Source: an uncultured Roseobacter sp.
Lineage (GTDB): Bacteria; Pseudomonadota; Alphaproteobacteria; Rhodobacterales; Rhodobacteraceae
Assembly: GCF_947493125.1 (NCBI RefSeq)
Contig: NZ_CANLQB010000001.1
Location: forward strand, 124,001 to 188,000
Direction: 5' to 3'
DNA: 64,000 nucleotides
Shown one piece after another: positions 16,580-25,994 of the stretch (position 1 is the first letter of the stretch; each line of letters opens with the position of its first letter). A program made the position numbers and the translations under genes. A model generated the notes under the pieces. That model worked only from the letters and a program-made list of their open reading frames with translations. It ran no database searches and was not told the DNA's origin.

Positions 16580-17149
16580 CTATTTCGTCGACGAGAGGTG
16601 AATATGCTCAATCGACAGTTCGGTAACGGTCAGGGTGATCTGAGAGATAATATCCTGACCCGAGAAGAGGCCCGTCACGGCGAAAAAATGGCCTGCGAGG
16701 TCTTCACTGCTCAATCTGCCACCTGAAATCGTAAAATCGGGTGACGCTCCAAAGATCTGTTCGATCTGCTCTGCCAGACCATCCATTTGCCCCGAGGAGA
16801 TGGGCGCGCTTCTGTAATCTATGACCTGGCAGGATTGCTCGATGAGCCCGCCACCTCTTACGCTGACAATGCCATGGGACCGTTCGACGCCCCCTTGCTG
16901 AAGGTTGGTGCTGACGTAGTAGTCCACATTTGCGAAATCCTCAGTGTGATGGAAGTCCTCCTCCCCCTGGATGCCGAAACTGGCCCTGGGATCCTGATGA
17001 AAGGCATCCGGCGCGTTGATCATGCGACTGCAGTGCTTCTGATACTCCTGCACAAGCAGAAGAAAGTGGTTCTGATCAAAGGCGCTTGCGGATGTGGGGC
17101 AGGCCATCACGGCTAGTAGGCAGAGCGTGCTGGAAAATGTGCTTTTCAT
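16580..17149 (-). CDS. Secreted protein of unknown function
   Basis: 189 residues with a clear Sec signal peptide (MKSTFSSTLCLLAVMACPTSASA, cleavage before FDQN). The mature domain starts with a helix with EYQKHCSRM and continues with mixed beta-rich segments, with two Cys (HCS and EQSCQV) that could pair. The frame is open to 17296, but the signal peptide fixes the start at 17149. The upstream ribosome site is weak (AAAG). No family recognised; probably periplasmic. Confidence 0.65.
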   Translation of the reverse strand: MKSTFSSTLCLLAVMACPTSASAFDQNHFLLLVQEYQKHCSRMINAPDAFHQDPRASFGIQGEEDFHHTEDFANVDYYVSTNLQQGGVERSHGIVSVRGGGLIEQSCQVIDYRSAPISSGQMDGLAEQIEQIFGASPDFTISGGRLSSEDLAGHFFAVTGLFSGQDIISQITLTVTELSIEHIHLSSTK

Positions 17150-17500
17150 ATATGTCTTTCGAAGAGAAGTGTTTCGAGGTGGTTCTTGTCTGGCCGAGAC
17201 ATTTGGCCGTGTCAAAGGCCAGATGTTTCGGATTGCAAGTCGTCGCAAACGCAGTTCGCGGACGGCAGCCATTGAAGGAGCGCCGAGCCGGTCCAAAAGC
17301 AGCAGGGCCTAGTGTCGAAGTGGTTCCCCGAAGGCACGCAAAGCAGCGGGGTTCGACAGTTTGAGATCATGCCGACGCCTCCTGGCCAAGAAGAGCGATC
17401 CCCGCACGTCTGCAACCCATTGGGTTTGTTTTCCGAGCCTCGGCGAGAGGGACGGCTACCTTGCCGTCGACGCCTCGGCGTCCACCGGGCGCCGAAGCGG
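17150..17500. other. Gene-free stretch
   Basis: About 350 bases between the secreted-protein start and the 3' end of the HxlR gene. It holds only short overlapping frames without ribosome sites. It presumably contains the promoter of the 16580-17149 gene; no distinct repeat or RNA was recognised. Confidence 0.4.
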
Positions 17501-18262
17501 TCAGCCGACGGTCACATCGGGCGCCGGCTTTTCAGATGCCGCGGTCGGAGCGCGTTTGGCGATCTCCGCTTCCCGTCCCACCGCGCGCGGAAACGGAGAA
17601 AGCGCGCTGAGCAGGAGCCAGTTCGGCAGGGCCTTTTGCAGGTCGCGCGGACCCTCAAGGCGTATATGCCCAGCCGCTATCTCCTGTCGCAGATCGCGAA
17701 AGCCGCGCCAGGCCTCGATAAAGCGCCGGATCTCGGCATGGACAACTATGTCTGCCTCGTAACCGGGATACTTCAAACACATGTCGGCATGCCCCTTTTC
17801 GACCACAAGCCAGAACCGAAAGATGCCCTTCTGATAGCCGCGAAACGCAAACTCCATGACCGTCCGTTGCTCCGGCATCGCCTCGATATTCAACCTCGTG
17901 TGCATGCTCCAGGCAAGAAAGGCGGGGTCCAGATCTTCGTGCTCCATGTCGCGGGACCACTTCTGGCCCCACACGGCGAGGTTCATGATGATCGGGTCCA
18001 GATCGCGCCCCGCGTCGGTCAGGTCATAGGAGTAGCCGCGTTCGTTCTCCAGGGGGTGCCGCGTGATCAGACCTGCATGTTCCAGTTGTTTCAGCCGCTG
18101 GCTCAGCAGCGTCGCCGAAATCTTTGGGACCCCCCGATGAATCTCATTAAAGCGCGTGCAGCCGTCGATGACCCGGCTGATCACCAGCAGAGTCCAGCGT
18201 TCGCACAGCAACTCTGCTGCAAGGGCGAAAGGGCAGTATTGCCCGTATCCTTTATAAGGCAT
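17501..18262 (-). CDS. HxlR-family winged-helix regulator with C-terminal extension
   Basis: 253 residues. The N-terminal ~105 residues form an HxlR-type winged helix: YGQYCPFALAAELLCERWTLLVISRVIDGCTRFNEI, then GVPKISATLLSQRLKQLEHAGLI and YDLTDAGRDL. The Cys in YCPFA is the residue many family members use for redox or electrophile sensing. About 145 further residues follow, much longer than a minimal HxlR protein, possibly a ligand or SCP2-like domain. The ATG at 18262 has GAGGGG upstream. It is divergent from an FAD oxidase with a perfect palindrome between them, suggesting it controls itself and that enzyme. Confidence 0.88.
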   Translation of the reverse strand: MPYKGYGQYCPFALAAELLCERWTLLVISRVIDGCTRFNEIHRGVPKISATLLSQRLKQLEHAGLITRHPLENERGYSYDLTDAGRDLDPIIMNLAVWGQKWSRDMEHEDLDPAFLAWSMHTRLNIEAMPEQRTVMEFAFRGYQKGIFRFWLVVEKGHADMCLKYPGYEADIVVHAEIRRFIEAWRGFRDLRQEIAAGHIRLEGPRDLQKALPNWLLLSALSPFPRAVGREAEIAKRAPTAASEKPAPDVTVG

Positions 18263-18324
18263 GGGAGCACCCCTCTGTCTTTCATTGATCGCGATGAGCA
18301 TTGGCCAAACCTCGACGCCGTTCA

Positions 18325-18341
18325 ACTACAGAATCTGTAGT
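18325..18341. promoter_or_regulatory. Operator-like palindrome between hxlR-type gene and FAD oxidase
   Basis: ACTACAGA-A-TCTGTAGT is a perfect inverted repeat with 8-base arms around a single central base. It is 62 bases from the regulator start and 76 bases from the oxidase start, in the shared divergent promoter. Its size fits winged-helix dimers such as HxlR/YodB proteins. Confidence 0.65.
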
Positions 18342-18417
18342 GCTGCATATTTCTTAGTTTAAAGCGCGGACGAAATGGCGATCCTTGTTGCAAACGCAAG
18401 GAGACGGAGGCACCATC

Positions 18418-19797
18418 ATGGCGCCAGATGATCATAGCGGCCTAAGCTTTGCCCTTGGGGACATCGCGATCTTTCCGGGGTGCGACGCGTATGACGCGCG
18501 CAGAACCGTGTGGAATGAGACGGTCGACCGTTGCCCGGCCGCGATCTGCGCCTGCAGAACACCTCAGGACGTTCAACAGGTGGTCTCCCATATGTCGCAG
18601 CGGGGCGGCCCGGTGTCTGTCCGCGGAGGCGGCCACAACATCGCGGGAACCGCTGTCGCCGATGATGTCGTCATGATCGACCTCTCAGATATGCGGCAGG
18701 TCACGGTCGATGCGGAAGCCCGCCGTGTTCGGGTCGCGGGCGGGGCGACATTTGCCGACGTGGATGCCGCGACACAGAAACATGGGCTTGCAGTCGCAGG
18801 CGGTGTGGTGTCGTCCACCGGCGTTGGCGGGCTCACACTTGGCGGAGGGATCGGATGGTTGGCCCGCCGGCATGGGCTGAGCATCGACAATCTGCTCTCG
18901 GCCGAAGTTGTGCTGCCGGGTGGGCAGCGCATCACCGTCTCGGATCAGGAACATTCGGATCTGTTCTGGGCACTGCGGGGTGGTGGTGGCAATTTCGGTG
19001 TCGTGACCGCATTTGAGTTTCGCGCCCATCCTGTGGGACCAAATGTCAGCTTCGGGCCGACATTCTTTGATCTCGATTGTGCCGAAGCTGTCCTGACCGC
19101 TTATGCGCAGCAATCACAACACCTCCCCAATGAGGCCTGTGTCTGGGCCAACCTGATGACGGCGCCCCCGTCTCCCGCATTGCCTACGCGCTGGCATGGG
19201 AAGAAAGTTCTGACGCTGATGCAGTTTCATGCGGGGCCGCTCGACGCTGCGCGGACCGATCTGGCGCCGCTGTATGGCGGGGTGAAACCGCTGGGCAGCG
19301 CCTTTGCCGAGCGTCCCTTTATCGAAGCCCAGAGGTTTTTGGATGACGCCTATGCATTTGGCGCGCGGAACTATTGGCGGACCCACAACCACACGAAGCT
19401 GACTCTGGGTCTGATCTCGACGCTGGTGGATCTGGCTGCGGACCTGCCGACGCGGGCCTCCGAACTTCTGATCTGCCAACTGGGCGGCGCCATCCAGGAT
19501 GTGCCAGCCGACGCGACGGCCTTCGCGCATCGGCATGTGCAGTTCGTATCGACGCCCGGCGTGCGGTGGCAGGACGCCGGACAGGACGCGCAGATGATCG
19601 CGTGGCTCAGGCGCGCGTCCGAGCGGATCGCCGAGCACGCGGACCCGGGTGCCTACGTCAACTTCATCGCAGAGCAGTCTGGCGCCGACATTGCATATCA
19701 GCACCACATGGAGCGCCTTCGCGGGATCAAGCGTCGCTACGACCCCAACAACATGTTTCGCATCAACCAGAATATCCGACCCGCGGCGCCGCCCTGA
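18418..19797 (+). CDS. FAD-linked oxidase of the berberine-bridge type
   Basis: A 459-residue flavoprotein. The N-terminal PCMH/FAD domain contains RGGGHNIAGTAV, with H73 as the predicted covalent flavin attachment, and GGLTLGGGIGWLARRHGLSIDN. In bicovalent family members a Cys occupies the position of I156 here, so only a histidyl-flavin link is expected. The C-terminal BBE signature RRYDPNNMFRINQNIRP is intact. The family oxidises sugars, alcohols or aromatic substrates; the substrate here is unknown. AAGGAGACGGAGG precedes the ATG. It is divergent from the HxlR regulator and possibly induced by its ligand. Confidence 0.9.
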   Translation: MAPDDHSGLSFALGDIAIFPGCDAYDARRTVWNETVDRCPAAICACRTPQDVQQVVSHMSQRGGPVSVRGGGHNIAGTAVADDVVMIDLSDMRQVTVDAEARRVRVAGGATFADVDAATQKHGLAVAGGVVSSTGVGGLTLGGGIGWLARRHGLSIDNLLSAEVVLPGGQRITVSDQEHSDLFWALRGGGGNFGVVTAFEFRAHPVGPNVSFGPTFFDLDCAEAVLTAYAQQSQHLPNEACVWANLMTAPPSPALPTRWHGKKVLTLMQFHAGPLDAARTDLAPLYGGVKPLGSAFAERPFIEAQRFLDDAYAFGARNYWRTHNHTKLTLGLISTLVDLAADLPTRASELLICQLGGAIQDVPADATAFAHRHVQFVSTPGVRWQDAGQDAQMIAWLRRASERIAEHADPGAYVNFIAEQSGADIAYQHHMERLRGIKRRYDPNNMFRINQNIRPAAPP

Positions 19798-19843
19798 CGC
19801 GCGCGACCCCGAGACACGCACACACAAAAAGCAGGAGACGGAT

Positions 19844-20488
19844 ATGTCACATTATCGACGCCCCGCCAGAGCTGCCCTGGCGGCGACGCTCACGGCGTGC
19901 CTGACGGCGGGCACGGCCATGGCCGACGAGATGTCGCACGGCATGGAACATATGGCGACGGATACGCAGCCAGCACGGCCCATCGCCGATTCTATCGCGC
20001 GTCTGGAGGCGGACAAAGAAGGCCTGCGCATGTCGCTGGAGACGCGCGAGCTCACACCAGGCCATGTCACGACCGCATGGTGGGTGATCATGACGAACCC
20101 GTCCGCGTGCAGCGCCACGCCTTGTCCGGCAGACGACGTGATCGGGCGCGCGGCGGAGGTCGGCACCCAGATCGCCTTTGCCGATGGCGCGGTCAACGCC
20201 CCGGATGGAACCGCCAGTTTTGCAGCCTATCTGCCCGCGGGCGCGGTTCCGCACGGTTGGTATAACCAGGACGTCCCGGACCCCACCAAGGCCGAAATCC
20301 ACTTGGTTCTCAATGACCACGGTCCCCTTATCGCGGAGATCACATCTTCGATGCTCACGTCGTACAGAGGCGGATGTTCGGATGCCAGCCTGCCGCCACC
20401 GTTCCCGGACCGGGCCAAGGCCGACGGCATCGCGGGGCCAAATCACTGCGCGCTCATTCAGGACGCGATTTTTGTTCAACCCAAGTAA
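19844..20488 (+). CDS. Secreted protein of unknown function
   Basis: 214 residues: a signal peptide (RAALAATLTACLTAGTAMA, cleavage before DEMS), a His/Met-rich stretch SHGMEHMATD, and a globular domain with TTAWWVIMTNPSACSATPCPADDV, DGTASFAAYLPAGAVPHGWY, AEIHLVLNDHGPL and a C-terminal NHCALIQDAIF. Four or five Cys suggest disulfides. Similar secreted domains are known next to oxidoreductases, but I cannot name a family. GCAGGAGACGG precedes the ATG. It lies 46 bases after the FAD oxidase and is likely co-transcribed with it. Confidence 0.7.
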   Translation: MSHYRRPARAALAATLTACLTAGTAMADEMSHGMEHMATDTQPARPIADSIARLEADKEGLRMSLETRELTPGHVTTAWWVIMTNPSACSATPCPADDVIGRAAEVGTQIAFADGAVNAPDGTASFAAYLPAGAVPHGWYNQDVPDPTKAEIHLVLNDHGPLIAEITSSMLTSYRGGCSDASLPPPFPDRAKADGIAGPNHCALIQDAIFVQPK

Positions 20489-20512
20489 TTCAAAGAAATG
20501 AGGATTAGTATC

Positions 20513-21097
20513 ATGAAAACTCTATGTGCCGCTGTTGTTCTTCTGTCTGCGCAAAGCCTGCCCGCCGCTGCTTTGACGGTCAATTCTGGTGACATTCTCC
20601 GCGGGTCCTATACCTTTCCAACCTTTGGCGCGACCACGCTTGAGCCCATCTCGTTCCTCCTGCGCGTGTCCTCTCAGGACCTCTTTGGCGCGGGCGACTC
20701 TGTTGGGGTTCGGTATCTGGACGGCGCCTTGACACCGGTGTCATTCACACGATTTGACAGCGTTGGCACAGGTCTCGACCCCACCATCGGCATCATCTTC
20801 GACCCGAGCGATGTTCTGCCGCCCGCGACCATGCCCGTCGTGCCGCGCTCCGGCTTTTTGGAGATCGAGGGCCTGTCAGGGTCCTTCGATGTCCTCTCGC
20901 TCGATCTTTCGGCGCTTGAACCTGTCTCAGGAAGCACACTGCTGCGCCGGACCACTGTCAGCGACTTCGAAAGGGTCGAACAATCCCTAGCCCCGGTGCC
21001 ATTGCCCGCGGCAGGAGCCTTGCTCGCGCTGGCTATGGCTGGAGCATTCGGAGTGAGCCGTCTGGCGCGGGGCAGACCCTGTCGCGCCGCCGCATGA
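20513..21097 (+). CDS. Exported protein with VPLPA-type C-terminal sorting signal
   Basis: 194 residues. It has an N-terminal signal peptide (MKTLCAAVVLLSAQSLPAAA) and a beta-rich, Gly/Asp/Ser-rich passenger. The C-terminus reads VPLPAAGALLALAMAGAFG then a basic RLARGRP tail, i.e. the tripartite VPLPA-CTERM pattern (motif, transmembrane helix, basic end) recognised by an exosortase-type transpeptidase in Rhodobacteraceae. The ATG at 20513 is chosen over that at 20498 because GAGG sits at correct spacing. No exosortase gene is in the window. Confidence 0.75.
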   Translation: MKTLCAAVVLLSAQSLPAAALTVNSGDILRGSYTFPTFGATTLEPISFLLRVSSQDLFGAGDSVGVRYLDGALTPVSFTRFDSVGTGLDPTIGIIFDPSDVLPPATMPVVPRSGFLEIEGLSGSFDVLSLDLSALEPVSGSTLLRRTTVSDFERVEQSLAPVPLPAAGALLALAMAGAFGVSRLARGRPCRAAA

Positions 21098-21223
21098 TCG
21101 CCCCATGCGGCCAAGGCATTGGGTTTTGCGCCGCCCGCCCGCCAGCCGTTCGCGACCGGACCCTTTCATTCGGATCCGCACCTGTCGCATGGTCTGCGCA
21201 TTGACGAGACAGGAGATACAGCG

Positions 21224-21997
21224 ATGACGCGTGACTACGTCGCCATCAATCGCGACATCTGGGAGGAGGATGCCAGCAACTGGGTCGAGACCGGTGAACG
21301 GCTCTGGGCGGCCAGCGATCCCGAGTGGGGCAATTGGGGTGTGCCGGAGGCAGAGCTCGGTCTGCTTCCGGATGATCTCTCCGGCCAGGACGCCATCGAA
21401 CTGGGATGCGGCACGGCATATGTGGCCGGTTGGATGGCGCGGCTGGGCGCCTGTGTCACGGGGATCGACATTTCCGCCGCGCAGCTGTCCACGGCACGGC
21501 GCCTTGCAAAGCGCCATGACGTGCCGATCACCTTGTTGGACGGCAATGCCGAAGCCACGACCTTCGCAGACGGCTCCTTCGATTTCGCCATATCCGAATA
21601 CGGCGCGGCAATATGGTGTCGACCGGACCGGTGGTTGACCGAAGCCTGGCGCCTGCTGCGACCCGGCGGCCGGCTTGTGTTTCTGGGAAACCACCCCTTG
21701 TCGCTGATCTGCACGCCCGAAAATGGCGCGCCGTGTGACACGGTGATACACCGACCCTACCGCGGGATGTGGGGGGCCGACTGGACGCAAGTCGAATTCG
21801 ACCCCAGCGGGATCAGTTTCAATCTGACCGTCGCGGATTGGTTCGCCCTTTTCAAAGATATCGGTTTCGACGTGCAGAATTATCAGGAACTCTACGCCCC
21901 GACGCATGCGCGCCATGTCAGAGCCGGGATTCCAGCCGAATGGGCAAAGAGGTATCCCGTCGAACAGGTCTGGCACCTTTCAAAGGGGACGGCGTGA
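21224..21997 (+). CDS. Class I SAM-dependent methyltransferase
   Basis: A 257-residue methyltransferase of the UbiE/type-11 fold. Motif I is IELGCGTAYVAGWMARLGACVTGIDIS (residues ~66-92, with the SAM-binding GCGTA), followed by LDGNAEATTFADGSFDFAIS and WRLLRPGGRLVFLGN. The N-terminal INRDIWEEDASNWVE helix is typical of small-molecule methyltransferases. AGGAGA precedes the ATG; the longer frame to 21119 is rejected. Substrate unknown. It borders the decayed nitrate reductase region but appears intact. Confidence 0.88.
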   Translation: MTRDYVAINRDIWEEDASNWVETGERLWAASDPEWGNWGVPEAELGLLPDDLSGQDAIELGCGTAYVAGWMARLGACVTGIDISAAQLSTARRLAKRHDVPITLLDGNAEATTFADGSFDFAISEYGAAIWCRPDRWLTEAWRLLRPGGRLVFLGNHPLSLICTPENGAPCDTVIHRPYRGMWGADWTQVEFDPSGISFNLTVADWFALFKDIGFDVQNYQELYAPTHARHVRAGIPAEWAKRYPVEQVWHLSKGTA

Positions 21998-22157
21998 TTG
22001 CCCTGGACCCGAGGCCGCCAAGACCTCTTCGAGCACGCGCACTGCCGTCCGACCTTGAGTTGAATACCACGCACATCCGCACATCTAAGTCGCGGGTCAT
22101 CTTGGCACGACCGATCAGCGGGAGCACGATGCTCAGATCCTCTGCCATCTTGCCGCT

Positions 22158-22861
22158 TTATGGCGCGTGCCGGTCCGCCCGTCCGTCGAGGCCGACTGAT
22201 GCACACCCCTCCAGATCTTTCTGGTCGGAAATCGTGACGCGATGCCCATCGACCTTCACGCCATAAGATTGCAGGCTCTTGAACGCGCGGCTCAGGTTTT
22301 CAGGCGCCATCCCGAGCGAGGACGCAAGCCGGCATTTTTCCAATCGGAGCTCGAAATCAGATGCCATATCGGAATATTTCTGTTAGCGCAGAAGATAATC
22401 GCGAGGCGTTCCAAAGACGTCCGCAGTTTCAGGTCTTTCGTGTTCTTGACCACCGAGCGATAGCACTGCGCCAGTTCGGCCACGATCGCGCGCGCGAACT
22501 TCGCATCGATATCGAAGACGCCGCGCACATCCTGGCTGGGGATCAGGGCGATCCTGCTTTTTTCTAGCGTGCGGGCGGACATCAGGTAAGGCGCGTCCCT
22601 GATCGTTGCCGCCAGTATGAAGGTCGAGACCGGGCGAACGGTCGCCATCGATGTTTCCTGCCTGTTCCAGCTTGAGAAGAGCTCGACCGAACCAGAGAGG
22701 ACGATGTGCAGGAAATCGCTTGGATCGCCCTCTTCGATAAGCTCGATTTGCGGCGGGAAGTTCTGCACGTAGGATCCGCGCATGAGCGCCTGGAAATGCG
22801 CCTCTTCCATCTCTGCAAACAGATGCAGACTGCGAATATCGGGAAAATCCGACTAGGGCAT
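22158..22861 (-). pseudogene. CRP/FNR-family regulator of denitrification type, disrupted
   Basis: Pieces of one regulator lie in different frames. The probable start MP is followed by an in-frame TAG at 22853-22855 (codon 3). The frame then reads SDFPDIRSLHLFAEMEEAHFQALM and a complete cyclic-nucleotide-type beta barrel (IELIEEGDPSDFLHIVLSGSVELFS). After LKLRTSLERLA the frame is lost around 22365-22400. The DNA-binding helix (EKCRLASSLGMAPENLSRAFKSL) continues in another frame to 22158. There are at least two lesions, a nonsense codon and a frameshift region. It resembles the Nnr/Dnr branch that controls nitrogen-oxide respiration and lies next to uspA-nar. The barrel could be re-initiated at 22810, but without a helix-turn-helix. 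Confidence 0.85.
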
Positions 22862-23116
22862 TCCCAGGTACACCGGGCAACTCCAGTTGATATTTGTTCA
22901 ACAACCGATTGATAAATGTCAATCAAGGGTTCGATGTCCTTTGGCTTTGCGATTGACGTGGCGCTGCACCCGACGTGACAGCCTTTGATAAGCCATTTGT
23001 TTTACTGCACTTTCCGTCAGGTCTTGATCCAGATCACCCGGTGCAGGAGCAAAGCCGCGCACACGGACCCCAACGCGCAGGCGCCCACATCCGGGCGCCC
23101 GAGAACGGAGGGACCC

Positions 23117-23613
23117 ATGGAAATCATGCTTGCGTATGACCATTCCCGCAATGCGCGGAGTGCGCTCGATGCCATCAAGCAGATGTTCGCGCCGTTGAAT
23201 CCCAGTGTGACGCTGGTGTCGGTCGTCGAAGACATCGGCAGCGCCACGGCCGGGGCCGACGCGCTGTTTACCGAACAGTATCTGGACCAGAAGGCGGGCA
23301 TAGACGCGGCCGCCGCCGAGCTCATGGCGGCAGGTTACGACGCCAGGGTCATGCTGGCCGAAGGGGATGCGCGCAAGATGATCTTGCGTGCCGCCGAAGA
23401 GCGCCAGCCCGATCTGCTGGTCATGACGCGCCACTCGCATCAGGCGGATGGTGGAGCATTGGGGTTCATCACCCGCAAGCTTGACGCCATCGCGGAGGAA
23501 TTCGACCACATGATCTTTGGGTGGTCTCGGCCTTCCTCGCACGGCGTGCAAAATGCCCGATCCTCATCATTCCCACCCACGTTCCCGCATCCTCGATGTG
23601 GGCGGCTGAATAG
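23117..23613 (+). pseudogene. Universal stress protein (UspA family), frameshifted
   Basis: The N-terminal ~130 residues are a normal UspA domain (MEIMLAYDHSRNARSALDAI, DLLVMTRHSH). At about 23515-23525 the frame shifts. The expected C-terminal strand and ATP-site region WVVSAFLARRAKCPILIIPTHVPASSMWAAE is encoded in another frame ending with TAG at 23611. The original frame instead reads on into narK. UspA genes of this type precede narK in Rhodobacteraceae nar loci. Confidence 0.82.
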
Positions 23614-23630
23614 ACCCCGGGCGCCAGAAA

Positions 23631-24478
23631 ATGAAAATATCCAGCCTGTTCCGAGTTCAGGATCGCGCAATTCGCGCGCTGCACCGACCTGGATCGCCTT
23701 CTCCATCACTTCTTATTTCTGGTTCAACATGGCGCCGCTGGCATCCTCGATGCTGGCCGCAAACGATTGGCTGACCCGCGACGACATCCGCCTCTTCGCA
23801 ATCGCAAACGTGGCGCTGACGATCCCCGCGCGGATCCCCGTAGGCCTCGCGCTCGACAACTTCGGGCCGCGCCGGGTGTTCTCGGTCCTGATGGTCGTCA
23901 TGGCCATTCCAATCCTTTTCTTTGCCTTTGGCGACACAAAGATGCAGCTTTTTGTCTCGCGTCTGATCATGTCCTCCGTGGGCGCGGGCTTTGTTGTCGG
24001 CATCCACATGACCGCGCTGTGGTTCAAGCCGCGCGACATCGGCTTTGCCGAGGGCTTCTATGCGGGGTGGGGCAACTTCGGCTCTGCGGCCGCCGCGCTG
24101 ACCATCCCGACCATCGCGCTGAATGTGTTCGGCGGCGCTGACGGCTGGCGCTATGCCATCGCGATGTCAGGCCTCATCATGGCCGCCTATAGCGCGTTCT
24201 ATTGGTTCGCCATCACCGATGGCCCGAACTCTGGAACCCACACGAAGGCCAAAGGCTCCGCTCTGGAGGTCTCCATATACAAGGACCTCGTGATGCTGGT
24301 GATCTTCACGGTGCCGCTGATCGGGATCTTGTCGATCCTCGTCTACGCCCAGCAGTCCTACGGCTTCAACTACTGCGGCACCGTGGGCTGCAACCGGGAT
24401 GAGTTTGTCGTCGTGCGGAAGATGAAAAAGGTCGACTGGCTCGACCGGGAAGCGACCAAAGTGGAGGCAGCAGAATGA
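23631..24478 (+). pseudogene. Remnant narK fused to the 3' end of narG by deletion
   Basis: narK begins at ATG 23631 (MKISSLFRVQDRAIRALHR). A one-base deletion near 23686 then shifts the frame before TWIAF. From there the frame encodes six or seven MFS helices of a NarK nitrate/nitrite transporter (ARIPVGLALDNFGPRRVFSVLM, AEGFYAGWGNFGSAAAALTIP). After LIGILSILVYA it passes directly into QQSYGFNYCGTVGCNRDEFVVVRKMKKVDWL, the C-terminus of the NarG catalytic subunit, ending at 24478. The second half of narK and all but ~40 codons of narG (normally over 1200) are gone. The narG stop still overlaps the narH ATG, showing the original operon layout. Confidence 0.88.
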
Positions 24479-25994
24479 GAGTACGTGCGCAAATCGGCAT
24501 GGTGCTGAACCTCGATAAATGTATCGGGTGCCACACCTGCTCTGTGATCTGCAAGAACATGTGGACCACACAGGATGGGGTCGAATACGCCTGGTTCAAC
24601 AACGTCGAGACCAAGCCCGGATTGGGCTATCCGACGCATTGGGAGAACCAGGCCAAGTGGAAAGGCGGCTGGAAGCGGACGAAATCTGGCAAGCTGCAGC
24701 CCAAGCAAGGGTCCAAGTGGCCGATATTGTCCAACATCTTTGCCAACCCCGACCTGCCCGAGATCGACGATTACTCCGAGCCCTTTGATTTCGACCATGA
24801 TCACCTGAAATCGGCGCCTGAGATGGAGGCGTTCCCCACGGCGCGCCCCTATTCCACGATCACCGGCGCGCGGATCGGGAAGATCGAGAAGGGCCCGAAT
24901 TGGGAAGAGATCCTCGGCGGGGAATTCGCCAAGCGCTCGGAAGACTACAACTTCGAGGGCATCCAGAAGGAGATCTACGGCGAGCATGAAAACACCTTCA
25001 TGATGTATCTCCCGCGCCTCTGTGAGCATCGCCTGAACCCGGCCTGCGCGGCCTCGTGCCCCTCCGGTGCGATCTACAAGCGCGAGGAGGACGGCATCGT
25101 CCTGATCGATCAGGAGACATGCCGCGGCTGGCGCATGTGCGTCTCGGGCTGCCCCTACAAGAAGGTCTACTACAACTGGGAAAGCGGCAAATCCGAGAAA
25201 TGCACCCTGTGCTATCCCCGGATCGAAGGCGGAACCCCACAGTGTGTTCGGAGACCTGCGTGGGGCGCATCCGCTATCTGGGCGTGATGCTCCATGACGC
25301 GGATAAGATCGACACAGCCGCCAATGCGCCGACCGAGCAGGAACTCTATGACGCACAGCTGGATGTCTTCCTCGACCCGAATGACCCGGTGGTGATCGAG
25401 GCCGCCCGCGGGGATGGCATCCCCGAGGATTGGATCACCGCCGCGCAAGAAAGCCCGATCTGGAAGATGGCGATGGAGTGGAAGGTGGCCTTCCCGCTGC
25501 ATCCGGAATACTGGAGGCTGCCGATGGTGTGGTATATCCCGCCGCTCAGCCCGATTCAGAACGCCGCAGAGGCGGGAAAGATCGGCACCGATGGCGCGAT
25601 GCCCAATGTGCACGACTTGCGCATCCCGGTGAAATACCTCGCCAATATGCTGACAGCCGGGGACGAGGCCCCTGTGGTCTCGGCGCTGGAACGGATGCTG
25701 GCCATGCGCGCCTATATGCGGTCGAAAACAGTCGACGGTGCCATTGACGAGGCCATCGCGGCTCGTGTGGGACTCAGCGGTTGAGCCACCGAAGAGATGT
25801 CCAACATCATGGTCCTGGCGGACTATGAAGACCGGTTCGTGATCCCGACCACGCACCGCGAACAGGTCGAAGACGCCTATGACCTCAAAGGCGGTTGTGG
25901 ATTTACCGATGGCAACGGCTGCTCCACCGGCAAGTCCAAGGCCTCGCTCTTCGGCAAAGCCAAGAAACCCCTGAAAATGCCGGAGGCCCTGTGA
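24475..25994 (+). pseudogene. narH: Nitrate reductase beta subunit narH, frameshifted with a nonsense codon
   Basis: The remains of a ~500-residue iron-sulfur electron-transfer subunit. The first 255 codons are intact, with cluster motifs CIGCHTCSVICKNMW, CEHRLNPACAASCPSG and CRGWRMCVSGCPYKK. After CTLCYPRIEGG a one-base loss near 25232 moves the remaining PTVCSETCVGRIRYLGVMLHDADKI into another frame; the original frame stops at 25287. In the second frame an in-frame TGA at 25782-25784 interrupts LSG-ATEEMSNIM before the C-terminal YEDRFVIPTTHREQVEDAYDLKGGCGF tail that ends at 25994. Not functional as a full subunit. Confidence 0.9.
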
